Program-made: the position numbers and the translations under genes
Part shown: positions 36,841 through 49,934 of the stretch, in pieces
How the letters are laid out: every line of letters starts with the position of its first letter
Numbering within the stretch: the stretch's first letter is position 1
Notes under the pieces: model-generated
Database searches by the model: none
What the model saw: only the letters and a program-made list of their open reading frames with translations
What the model was told of the DNA's origin: nothing
Assembly: GCF_964340395.1 (NCBI RefSeq)
Contig: NC_135566.1
Span: 11,900,001-11,962,000 of the forward strand
DNA: 62,000 bases
Source of the DNA: Glandiceps talaboti
Lineage: Eukaryota > Hemichordata > Enteropneusta > Spengelidae
Reading direction: 5' to 3'

Positions 36841-39800
36841 CCAGACCGGTCTGTACAGTAGCTGTTACATGAATGATGCCTTTGAATAATTTTTATTTTT
36901 ATTAACGTTATGTTATTTCTTGTACCCGCTGAAACATGATGTATTGTAGCCTCGTGATCAAACCCTATGACAAGTTAACGTCCAAGATTGAACATTTTTC
37001 TGTTTCTTTTGCTATATTGAGGTTTATTTGTCATTATTATAGAAAATCTCAGGAGACGAAGAGTATAACCTGAAGTATAAATGGATGTTGTAGATGGTTC
37101 GAGAGTTAGTGACAACGTTAACCCTTCTCGTCTGCTGGTCATTGATAACATAAATACACTTTATGTAAATATACTTATCTACCGAGGTTCAGACAAGACG
37201 TGAAAACCCCCAGTACATTATCTGGCTACAACTGATAGCAATTAACTTCCTCTCCACTTTTTGTTGGCATATTGATTAACATTTGCTCCCCGGTCCGTTC
37301 CTGGACGTGTTTCATTTCTTCAGTACTTTCTGTAGTGTTCTTGGCCAACATGATGACTTTTGTGGCAAAAATATTAGTATTTCGAAAGAACACAACAATA
37401 TAGTGAGAAATGATATCAGTAATGTGGTCAAATTGTGATCCATTTTTGTCTGTTTATATTTTTTCTTTATCGCCAGTAAGGTCATCCGATGCGATGTCAT
37501 TCCGCTGATCCATACATTTCCATAATTTTGATCCCTCATTCTTAAATGTTTCAAATTTGCGATATGGGTAATATTCAAAATCAGCTAAACACACATGTGT
37601 AGTTACAAACGCACGCTTTTATCAAAATATGTCAGCGCCGCACGTGATTTGGCAAGATAACAATTTCATACTTATTTTACGTTTTAATAATCTGAAATTC
37701 TTGATGACATTAATTTAATGGTCAATAGTTTCGAATTCAACGTTGCCATTACCAACGAAATGCTTTACACTGTGTGTCTCAGACCATGACCAGGCTGAGC
37801 TATGATGATGCATATCCGAGTCAGACACGCGCCCTCTATAGATATGTTTTGATAACCATAACCGTAGTGCTCGTGTAAACAACAATATTGTCACCACGAT
37901 AGATATATTTACAAACGTATTTATAGTGAATATTCCAACTTCGGCTAGCCAAATTAGAAAGATGGTCAATTTCATATGTGTGGCATACAGCAAAATAAAG
38001 AAAACAGCCGGATTCAGTTTGTCTCGATGGAATGTATGAACCTGTATCATCCTTAGTAATTAGTTTGATTTTTAGGCAACATGGTGGAAATCATGGAAAT
38101 GTATGCATTGACACTTATATATACATTTCTGAACTTGCACCACGTACATGGATTTACTTGCAGGAATATGTAATGATCTGATGTACATGGCCACACTTTT
38201 GCGTGGTCGACAAATACTGTGTGAACATATAAGACAGAGATGGTATGACACACGCCCCCATCCCCAGCATAACAAAAAATAAATGAGTAAAAGAAAATCA
38301 TGTCAGTTTCTCCATATTTTAAACAAAATTCAATATTTTCCGAATGGGTAGGATGATATCGATGAATTCAAAGAAACAATCTGATTAAAATTGACCTAGT
38401 ACTAAACAAATATATTCGCTATATTTTATTTAAGCATGAGCCTGGCAGTGAAGGTAAAACTGGATCCATGGAAGCATGTGTCGTACCAATGACATTTCCA
38501 GCGTAATAAGGCTACTATTTAAAGGCAGAATCGATCTCTATTCAAGGTATTTTTAAAAAGCGTTAGAGTTTGTGTCGATTGAATCCGACTACATAATGGT
38601 CGTCGATTTCTTTACCTAAGTGCAAATGAATAGTCCGACTTCTTTCGGCAGAAGCTAATGTACTAATGCATCGATTTTTATTGCTGAGCTCTCTAAGTAG
38701 TGTAGATTTGTCTAACCCACCTTATGGTGAAAAGAACAGTAAACTCAACCATGATGTAACGCTGTCAAGTCAAGTTCGATTGATTACTACTCTGAATAGC
38801 GACGTTCCGATTATTGTTGTTGATCTATTTTTATCCTAATACTATTTTGTCACGCTTCCAAAAGTTAAACAGCTTGAACTGAAATGTATTGTATGTATAG
38901 TACGGAGGTTCCAACGGAAGAATTGTGGAAAGGCGGGGGGGGGGGGGTATTTTTGTGGATTTGTGATCTTCTAGTTTTTTATTATTCACTCTTGGCACTT
39001 CTATTTTTCGTAGTTCGAGAATGAACAACATGTATAAAATTCCACGTGATTACTGATCTATCCGGCCTCATCACGCACCCCTCCCTTTCCCTGCTGTCTT
39101 ACAATTAAAGCATCTAAATCTATTCATACCGGTACTAGTCTTATAACAGAGATATATGTAATAGACACTGTTAACACGACTTGTGTATTTTGATAATGGT
39201 TCAAGAAGACTTTTATGTTTGCATCCGTCATTTAATTTTTTAGGACGGTTGTTATCCTTCATGGGACTTCACACACACAAAAAATCAACACGTGTCACCA
39301 TGGTGCTAAACTGGTTTTATTGGAAAAAGATAAAAGGAATCCAGTCGACTCGAATTGAGTACAAAAGTAAGGTTTTTGAACTGTGCGAGTCGGTGTCTTA
39401 GTCTATGTACACACAAGAACAAATATCAATGTACATAAAAAAGTTCAAATTACTGTCGATGTCTTTAATAAATTACATACCTCTACACACATAAAAGCCA
39501 TCGTATATCTTCTGTTCATTGGGTTGTGACTAGGCGTGTCATGAGTACTTACCCGACATTACGATATAGTTATTTTTACCTGGCAAACAACCCGAATGGG
39601 CTATACAAGGCCTTACATTGTTTGTGTACTGGCAGTATATAATTCATGAAGGTAGATGGCTTGAGGCATTCCATAAAAGAAGTTGTTCTTATTTATAGAA
39701 GATGTCGTAAAAAAATGGGGTTTGCTTGCTCCGAGCAAGACACGGGTTATGGTTTCCATTTTATTATAATTCATATCATTTGGGGATATATAGATTTACT

Positions 39801-42621
39801 ATAACCACAGATTTACTTGCCTGTGCTAGAACACATGTCGTCCACAATAACCGCGTGTGACACATGCATGATAGAGTGTTGAGGACGTGCCTGTAAGCGT
39901 TTCAAACCAGTCACGATCATCACCTGTAAGTCATATCAGTGCAGCAATTGAAAAGAAAAACGTGAATAGATTTTGCAAGTGAACTGAGTAATAAGTATTG
40001 ATCCATGAAAGCGTATGCAGAGTCTCGATAGCCCAGTAACTGTTCATTGTCGGCACTAAAATTTTAGTTGGGACACTCTTGAGGGAAAATCGAGAGATAA
40101 AACGTAACGATGTCAGATTAGCCAAGTCATTTAGAGATTTTATGATAAATAAGAGTTTCTCGCATCGGTCGATGTGGTGCTTCTGTAGGTCATGCAACCA
40201 AACTATCCACATGCACACTCAGTAAATAGTTTAGAGTTGAGGGAAAGAAAGACAAAGAACCGTACCTTCCTATCATCGTCCTATCCTTGTCCCGATAGTC
40301 ATGTTTATTCATAGACATTGGAAGTCTATGGTTTCAAGTTATTATCGGAACTCGGTAAACTCGTCTGTCCTTATCGTTGATACATAGGGTCACGGTCATG
40401 TAAACATATACTAGTAGATGATTGCGATATACTTAATACCAAATACGAGGTTTACTAATAGTATGTGTGATTAGTATGTGACCGTGAACTAACATACAAC
40501 TTGAGACCGTGGAAATTATACAGGTCAAGTTCCGAGTAGAACTGACCTATATGAAACATTAACAATGGTCATTTGACGGAATCGAATGGAAACCTTCACC
40601 AGTAACTGACCGGTACCTGACGAGTATATCATGATCGTATAAGTATTCACGATTTAATATTAGTTGTTTTTTTCTCGGGCAAAGAATCTCAGCACTTTAA
40701 AATATGTCGTCTTGAACTTTACTTTACTGTCATGACAGAAATGTACGTACCATCGATCGTCGACAGTAATATGTGGTTGTATGCGTAGTCAAGAAAATTT
40801 CACGTCATAGGACACATTACAGAAGAGCAACTTCAATTTACAATATTGGCGACATGTATAAACAGCGTCAAGTCTGAACCCAAACACGGTTATTACAAAT
40901 TCATGACATTACCAAGCAAGTATACATTACCGATGTCATTACAGTCTGTACCCCTTCTGTATTTGGAGTATTTTCAACTTCAACAACCGTCCGTAAAATT
41001 TACAAAGCCGAACACGGTTTCTTGTTCTGAATCAACATTTCATATGTTAATATATATCATTGTACATATTATAACACTGAGTGTAAAAATCATGCCGAAA
41101 AACACATCATAAGTATATCATCCCCAACGTTGAACATATCTCCCTAGTATAGTCTCATGCCCTTATATTGCAATTGACATGATAGCAACTTATTATATTG
41201 CAAACGCCTTATATTATGTATTGATATTCTGTACCCTGGGTGAAATTGACGAGCACTTTCTTTCTATGCAATACGGATTGTTGCAAATTGTAATACTAGA
41301 AGCCGCTAGGTGTATATTAATATTTAGTTTTTATCTATATTGCTATCTGGGTTCCATTGACCCTGTTCATAAACGTTTAGACCTATTACAGAAATACACA
41401 CCTGCCCATTATTAGGTATGCAGCGCCTTTTTAAAGACCCTGGTATTGTTTTGTCATCGTGTTGAATGTTCGCCTTGTTGTTCATGTGCTTTCATACGGA
41501 TTTCACATGTCGCGACACGTGTACATGTGGCAGTCCTTTACAATTTAGATTAGAAAAAAAAACACTATATAATTATCTTGTATCATAGTTTGTGTGTTTT
41601 ATTAATACTAATTAAAGCATTGAAATAAAATATATGCTGCAACCCACAAATAAACCCTTGTACGATTAGCTGTAAATGTTTGGCACGTAGCGAAATTGAT
41701 TTGACTTGAGGTCGAATGACATAATACTGTTTGGAATGAAAAGTCGCTGAAATCAATAACCCCGTACAATACACCATACTGGTACTATACAGTTCACCGT
41801 GTAAGATACCGTATTGCTGATATTCCTTAGCTATGTCTGGCACATATCGTTCTCCATACTGCCAAGTCAGTATGTCGAGTCAGATAGCTAGACAAGTCTC
41901 AAGTGTTGAAGTCTCGAGGCTATTATATTTACTACCTAAGTTAGGAAGAGACCAACAGAGCTCGACCTCATCACGGTGTTGATGTTCCTTTTGTTTCTAT
42001 TTGACAATGGAAATTGCCCAAGCAATTAAACTGTAATTTGATTACGTTAAATTAAATGAAGGACGTTGGGAATGGAGTTACTATGAATAGCAATGCAACA
42101 TGTGCTTGCAATAGTGAGATTGAATGTTGTACATGGACTCGTGAGAATACAAGGCCGCAAAACACCCGAACACCAAAGGCAATATTCGTCAACAGACTAT
42201 CACATACCAAGGCCTCCAGCCATAATTATCACCGCGTTTTGTTCTATCCCTTTCAACTGTTCCCATGTCACGTTCCGACAAATATATCCATGGCTTCGTA
42301 GAGAGAGAGAGAGAGAGCTTTGTTTGAAACAATTAGTGTGTATAGCACGTCTTCTTGGCGAAGCTTTATGAAGGCTCCAATCTAATCCAATAAAACCTAA
42401 CACTTTCTTTGGTCGCATAGCGACCCTGTATCACGCAGCCTGGCTGTAATTTCTTTATTTACGACAACACATCCAAAGAATGAACAAAATATTTATTATC
42501 CAGCTGCTAGTAAAACACATGTAATTTTGTTTAATTGTAGTCTTCATCTAGTCTAGAAATTGATTATGTGTTTCATCATAGTAGAAACCTAGTATTTGTT
42601 GCCTTTCATATATACATAGTT

Positions 42622-42720
42622 TAGTCTAGAGTTTTAAACTGGTACAGGTACTTGTAAAATTTTCATTACTTTACCAAAGTTTTAATACGTAATACTGTAC
42701 CAGTTTAGAACTCTAGACTA
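42622..42720. repeat. Hairpin with 26-bp arms
   Basis: TAGTCTAGAGTTTTAAACTG at the left matches the reverse complement of the right arm over 26 bp with one mismatch. The loop is about 47 bp. Confidence 0.85.
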
Positions 42721-42898
42721 TACACAGTTGGGCATAAATTTATTAATTGAAAGCAACCATCGGAGTATTATAGACCAGGCTACCCTAAAAGCGCGTATCT
42801 TCACAGTTGCTATGATATAAATTCAAATTATAAAACAAAGAGGGAGAAGCAGAAGGAGAGCTACGCTGTGGTGATGTTGGTGGACTACGCTGGTTGTA

Positions 42899-42943
42899 GT
42901 GGTGGTGGTGTGGTGGTGGTGGTGGTGGTGGTGGTGGTGGTGG

Positions 42944-43001
<58 letters not shown>

Positions 43002-43062
43002 GGTGGTGGTGGTGATGATGACGACGACGACGACGATGATAATGATGATGATGATGAGAAGG
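42899..43062. repeat. (GGT)n-(GAT)n-(GGT)n-(GAC)n compound microsatellite
   Basis: About 160 bp of alternating trinucleotide blocks. It produces poly-Ser, poly-Pro, poly-Val and poly-Met frames that are not genes. Confidence 0.95.
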
Positions 43063-43167
43063 GGAGGAGGAGGAACAAGAAAAGAGGGGTTAACGTTAAA
43101 GTAAAATAAACAATGGTTGAAAAAATTAAACATTGTTGTAATATCAGATCATTATAGAAAATAGAAT

Positions 43168-43193
43168 ATGTGTGTGTGTGTGTGTGTATGTGT

Positions 43194-43235
<42 letters not shown>
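43168..43235. repeat. (GT)n microsatellite
   Basis: About 65 bp of GT with two AT interruptions. Confidence 0.95.
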
Positions 43236-43236
<1 letters not shown>

Positions 43237-46200
43237 CCGACGATAAATTAATTCTAAAGAATAATTTATGTCTGTTGCAAAACCTGTTATGTCTTTTCTA
43301 TAATGTTAGTAGAAGGTAGAATTTCTTGCTGCGGAAGCATTTCATATAATGACTTGTATTCGCCTGGAGCATGAACTGTACAGTCAAATAATGGCACCTC
43401 TTTTCATTAGTTATCTCTTACGGTAATAGATATAAACACGAAATGGGTCTTTTAAGGTCACGAAATGACCTCGTCTGTGAGTCCAGGGGCTACTAGTACT
43501 AGACTCACTACCTAGCATCAATTGTCATTTCATTTCGTTTGTCTGATGGTCTGTTTTTTGTATTTGAAGGTCTGTTTGGCCTTCAATTATAGTTGACTGA
43601 CAGGCTACATCTAACGATGATTATTCAGCTAATCAGTGCAGAAAGGTTTCGCAGATTGTACGGTGATATATGTCTCTGGCTGGTGGCCAAGCTAGTCAGA
43701 TCAATGCATGGTCACTTACTCCAACACGTACCGCTTTAGAGAGTATAGATGGCGATATACACACAGTCGGTGGAGTTATACATACATTTCCATGATGATT
43801 TTAATACGCCACATCGTTTCCATTGACCGGACAGCAATACAATCTAAAACCGTGCGAAATTCACACAACTCCAGGCAACGACTGCGACTCTGACTCTCAT
43901 TTCTGTCTGATTGGCTGACATAAATGGCAATTTCGTGATTTCAGGATTTGACCTTTAACCTATTACAACCAGAAATATGTAACTCAAGTTGTATTAAATA
44001 TTTGCACATGAAATAACATGGCAATATCATCCATAGTTTGTACACAAGACAAATTTTTAAACCACAATTTTTATTCTTATCGAGCACTTATTGCTATAAT
44101 TCCAAGGCAAAGACAAATCCATGTGTACCCAACATTTGCAATAAAAAGTCAACATACATTTTGTGGGAAAATAACTCGGGTTCACGTTCTCTTGTACCAT
44201 GTCGATAATTGACTTGGAATCGATGGGGAGAAATATTTCAATTTTATATGTATCTGGCAGCTGGTACATTATGGTGAGAATGTATTGAAAATATGAAATC
44301 AAGGAAGTATGGTAAAACCCGGTCTCGATTGACGTAAATTTTCGAACGATAGACACTTTGATCTTCTGCGCTTTACTACATGTATGACTAATAGGCAGTG
44401 AATAAGGGAAGACTTGACAAGGAGAAGTCATAAAAGTGAGACAAGTCGCAGATCTCATTTATTTGTGGCTAAATTATAATCCAGATGACATATACATGTA
44501 TAAGGTCGTCAACTATGTATTGCCCACACGTGTACGTGTATGAAGTTATCATCAAGAAATTTTAAGGAGATATTTTTTTAAAAAATGTAAACCACCAAGT
44601 TTTGCAATACAGGAATTAAGAAATTGGTTGCGATTGATCAGTCTTAAAGGTATTTCGTTCTGTTCTCCCCTAGAATCATCATGTCATTGCGAGAGGTCAC
44701 AACATCATAGTTGCAATCACATAAATTAAATCGAAACTGAAATTTTACGTTTACAAAAAAATTGAAAATAGTTATCACTATTCGAAATACTTGTTACTTT
44801 TATGAGTGACACTCGCGACTGTATGGCGTGTGGTTTATGTACATACTTGCAATACATTCTTTGCATTTGTGTGGTTTGTACTTTTATTAGACACTGCAGC
44901 TCGGTATGGATCTACACGGACTTATAGGTTTATGTTCAGATACTTGTGGTGCTATGTAAAATTGATAGGAGGAATAAAAAGATGGATGGCGGGGTCTAGA
45001 CTAGTCAAGTATTTATTGAGAAAATCCCCTTGTACAATTATAGCTCAAAGCGATAACAATATGGGAGGCCTAGGCAATTTGGTAAGCTGTGGGTTCTGGT
45101 GAGTCATTTCATATTATTTCACATTTTACATGTTGTAATTTAGGCATGATTGCCAAGAAAACAGCGTTTAAACTACATTTGTAACTTGCTCTTCTGTCAT
45201 TGTTCGGTGTAATTTCTTTCCGTGGACTCGTATTACCTCAAACCTGAGGGAGTCAGCTACATGCATATGCAATATGTTGAACATAAATATTCATCAATCG
45301 TATACAATAAACTGCTTATACCGCAACGACCATCTTGTGCAATGGGAACATGGAATAAATTCACACATCGTTTTGGTATGGTATTTATATTGACTTTTTT
45401 GGTTTGTTGATAAAACTATTATCAGTCCAAATGTGAGTGCATGAAACAATGAAATTTCAATGCTGGGACTTGACAAGTGTATAAACGTATTACTTTAGTT
45501 CAAGGAGACAAATCCAAGATTTACTAAAAAATCAATATCTATTAAAAGTCCCCGACTGACAACTGAATGCAGACATGTCTGTCCCGACTCGGAAAATCCA
45601 TCAGTTTTGTACAACAGCTGAAGTACCAAAAGACATACATGGCAGAAATACCTTTTTCAACATTTATGAACTTTCTCCTGAATTTTGACAATTATTTTAT
45701 TGTATAAAAACATTTCTGAAAAATAAAGTTAATTTAAAACAATGACACTGACATAAAGGGTACGTGGGGTTTGTACGGTGTCTTCAGGCTAAGAAGGCTT
45801 ACTGTCTGATCTTTACTAGAATCAAACTACGCCGTAAATCGTAAGATCAGGACATTTCACTTCCTTTACAGACGGTACAAATTCCAATCTAATCCGAACC
45901 AATTTTCCTTTACTGCTCTATATTATGCGTAACCATGGCAAAGCAAGGCTTTCACTCTTTAATAGTTCCCTAGTTCATAAATCATTGTGGCTTTATAGCT
46001 TGAAATCCCCGTTGTCGTGAGCTGTATTAAATGTAGTAGTTAGGCGTAAAAAAAAATTGTGTGGTTCCGATTACATTCATTTTTAAAATAGGCGGGATGG
46101 GTAGATTTTTTATTTTAGTTTATCATATTTTTTTTCATGTGTGAGAGTCTCGTTCAGGTTTTCCATTGTTTTCCAAATGGTCTCTGTGTTGTTTATTTCT

Positions 46201-47997
46201 TCCTATCAGACGTACAGCAATTACAGATTGAAGAATAGTTTTATATTGTCTTTTTAAGTTGATGTCAGTTTCCGCACCCACTATTTCTTGCGAGACTTCA
46301 CGATTTTCGCGATTCTATTATTATTTTTCTCGAATATGTAAAAAAGTTTAGGGTCGGCGTAAAAAAAACTAGGTGGGGTCGGGTAACCGGAACCAAACAA
46401 TTTTTTGTATTTGGCCTTATGGCAAGACGATAATTGTCTTTAAGAATACATAGATGATGACCCTGAGTATTTGCGGCAGACTTTAAACCCTAGTCTAGTT
46501 CCTATACGGTATCGTTACGATTTACACCTCCACTCTTGGCATCCACACTATGAAACCCGGATGTATACAGTTACTTGACCAAGACGACCTGTAGCTACGA
46601 ATATATGGGAGTTGACACTGATGTGAGAAACGTATGCATATCGTACAATGTTTGTCTTGGTACATTGAGTTTCTGTTTCCTTGTTTCATAGAAATACTTT
46701 ATTTCCAAGTTCTTCGAAGAACCAAATACAAAAAAAAAACACAAGGGAAATTTCGAAAGTATTTGGACTTCTTTCCTCAATATCATCTCATGTTTTACTT
46801 AGAAGGTAGTCTAGATTATATTCTTGTAGTTGATCTGTGTTAGTATTACCCACTGTAGTTAATTGTAAGCTATACAGAAAGATGCCATGATTCCAGACTG
46901 TCAAATATATAAACGTGTTTTTCTTATTCGCCCACTAGAGTACTACTACTAGCTGCACAGCCTTTGTCAAGTTTATTATTCATCGCTTTCTTAAATTTGG
47001 CAGACTAAAAACTGACTACATGTACGGTTTCATATTTCACAAGATTAAAATTACCGAGTTTCTAGGAAACCTCCTCCCCCTTCCACCATATTTTGCATAA
47101 ATAAAAAAGCAAAAGGTTAAAACTTATATGAGGTTGTGACATGTAATGCAATGTTCTCGTGGTCAAAACTGAAACAGAGCTTGGGTGGTATAGAAACCGT
47201 GGTCATGGTAGCCTGTAAGATCCAGGCTTTCCTTCCGCTTCTATAAGCGGACCAACGGCTGGACCTTTCATTGAGACTGCAGTCACGATATATATGTAAG
47301 CAAATACCGCACGGCTATTCGCATTATAACAAAAGCATCAAATTCACGGTATGCATACATCGTATTGTTTACCGAATCTTTATAAAAGAAAACTGATATC
47401 CTAGTTAGATATATGTACCATATTCTGTGACGTGATTTTGCTTACAAAGGATACAAGTTTCTTAAAACTTGATTTCTTAGACACGTGTTCACTTGTATCT
47501 GTGTGGGGTTTCCTGTGCAGGTCATTCCCTTCAGGAAACTAGAATTTACAAAAATAAATCTCACACAAGTACTGCCAGTATGTGGGGTGACTGGGTGACC
47601 GCTATCACATCCGCACAATTCATTTAATACAAGGCACATCCACGTCACTTTTGTAATTTCAATTACAATGGGAGTTCAATTTAGTGCATTCAGGTCTTTA
47701 CCTATTGGTACGTTGTTTGAAGACCCAGTTTGGATTAGGAGTAGAAAACAGTTGACTGGGAGAGCTATAGAAAAACGGCTAATCATGAAAAAAAATGAGT
47801 GATAGCCATTTATAACATATAAATAATATGCGAGAACCTGCTAATGGATCATGAGTTTTTAAAAGTTATAATTTAAAAGTTTGAGTCAGGTGCCAACGTA
47901 TATGTGTACAGAATACATGTAAGATGTACAGATGTGGTCAAAATCAACTACTTCTATCAATAAAACATAAATAACATAATTTTATATATGTATACAA

Positions 47998-48205
47998 TGT
48001 GTATGTATGTATGTATGTATGTATGTATGTATGTATGTATGTATGTATGTATGTATGTATGTATGTATGTATGTATGTATGTATGTATGTATGTATGTAT
48101 ATGTGTGTGTATGTATGTATGTATGTATGTATGTATGTATGTATGTATGTATGTATGTATGTATGTATGTATGTATGTATGTATGTATGTATGTATGTAT
48201 GTATG
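47998..48205. repeat. (TATG)n microsatellite
   Basis: About 205 bp of TATG, with one TATGTGTGTG interruption near 48100. Confidence 0.97.
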
Positions 48206-49699
48206 AACTGGCCTAATTCCAAGCTGACCTGGAAAATTCGTACATGTGCACTGTAAGCCCATGTTGAAATGGATATGGTCCCACACTGATACATATGACG
48301 TACATTGCGTTTAGGCAATGCATGTATTATTTCGCAAAAGGTAAAGTACATAAAATCATGGATATATTATAGAGTTATGAGTGTTACATAACATGTCTTG
48401 TTTCGCTGTGAATGCAATACCATATACTAGTACTACGATCGACTAGGAACTGGCAACTGTGACTTGGAAAGTCCCAGATAAATGACTTGACCGTGCGCTA
48501 TCAGAGTCAACCACTGTGTCACTTGTTATTACTATAGACTCTGTCATGGTCTATGTTATTACGCAACTAAACTTCCCAGTCCGTTTGCATGATTATCAAG
48601 AACGTGTGTAAATACCAAAGTTGTATGATGTTGACCATGGCGGGGTAATGTAAATAGTGTTTGTTTACTTTCATTAGTTCTCTCATGGGATTTTTATGTA
48701 TACATACATTGTATACTGGCAGTGTTCCAGAGCAGGTGTCCAACCGACAGGAAACGTAAACATCAACATATGCCATCTCCAAGTTTCTATTTCTCATATA
48801 TCACACACAGTTTACATATTATACTTGTCCATATGAAACTATAAACGAGATTCAAAACAAAGAAGATTGAAGGCCTGGAAATGTATAACTGTTTTTCTAT
48901 TTTGATTTTGTAAGTTTAATAATACTATGTCATGTAAACTGGATTATCTGACATTTGACATTGTATTGCTCTTCTTGTCCTTGTCCCGTATAGTAGTTGA
49001 TGTCAAGGGCAACGGCTGAAAAATCGCATTCAGTTATTTGGAAATCGCAATGAAAAAAATCCATGCCTATTACCAACGCCACGCACTTTGTCAAACAGTG
49101 TAACCATGGTGTAATCATGCAGTATTTGAACCGAGGTAAATGACCCCGTGAATTTCATACAGGACGTAAACAGACCCTATGTAAACAAATTAAAAAAGAA
49201 TGGCATAGTAAAAGTTGCGAAGCTCATGTAGTCTAGCCGACATCAATATATACATATTCCTCCCTTTAAAATATTATTGTCTCCATTTTGAAAATGTTAT
49301 CCAACCTAACGTAAACGTGGTTACAATGCAATGAGGCTATCTTACGACGCGACGGTCTTATACATGTATAGAGGAACACAGACCTTTATCGTTTCCCGTT
49401 TCGTGTACATGTATTTGTTTCGATGTCATGCACGATTTCTGTTGGTATTGTCATGACCCTCATTTACATGCAGGTCACAACAGAGAGGTTCAGACGACAC
49501 CATAGTTTGGGGATTGGACGCTTGTGTTGTAGTAGAAAAAACAAACTTCAAAGTGGAGCCGTACCATATCATAGTTTGAGGTATTATGAGTTAGAAAATA
49601 AACTTTCATAACCACATCATGAAATTACATTAAATTACAAAAAGAACCCCGCAACACGAATTTAATAAGACGAAGGACGGACCTGTCCTCCTAAAGCAA

Positions 49700-49934
49700 G
49701 ATGATGGTATTTCCCAGTCACGTGGACACATGACGTCATACATTTCAGTGGACGAGAAATAAACACAATTCTCGCAGAGATAATCACATCGGTAGAATAT
49801 TGCGAAGCGACTGCAACTTACGAAGGAAAGTTTCGACCGCTCTTACTCCCGGCGCGTACGTATTTGGTTCCAATATTCGTAGAGAGTTTTCCCCAGATTG
49901 TTATCAAGACAGATTTCGACCAGAACTTAAGCTG
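49700..49934 (+). promoter_or_regulatory. Probable promoter and non-coding first exon, tentatively of the YPEL gene
   Basis: The E-box CACGTG (49719-49724) and CRE TGACGTCA (49731-49738) lie 7 bp apart at the edge of a CpG-rich stretch (about 49680-50640) that contrasts with its AT-rich surroundings. A strong donor, GCTG|GTAAGT, follows at 49935. YPEL genes commonly have non-coding 5' exons, so this could be the first exon spliced to the coding exon near 59.85 kb. The link is inferred. Confidence 0.4.

Larger units (their letters stand above)
32451..49680. other. Gene-free interval between divergent ERK and YPEL promoters
   Basis: No exon could be recognised over about 17 kb. The interval holds microsatellites, two diverged tandem duplications and hairpins, listed separately. 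It may hold regulatory DNA, but nothing specific can be shown. Confidence 0.5.

Noticed and set aside
37715-38050. 111-codon - strand frame with hydrophobic stretches
   Set aside because: No family resemblance and no splice or polyA context; the length is compatible with chance in this composition.
42785-43133. Poly-Ser/Pro, poly-Val/Met and poly-Ile/Thr frames
   Set aside because: Translation of trinucleotide microsatellite blocks.
44057-44458. 133-codon - strand frame
   Set aside because: No domain, motif or neighbouring exon supports it.
47957-48351. Frames of repeated Cys-Met-Tyr-Val or His-Thr-Tyr-Ile
   Set aside because: Translation of the TATG microsatellite.
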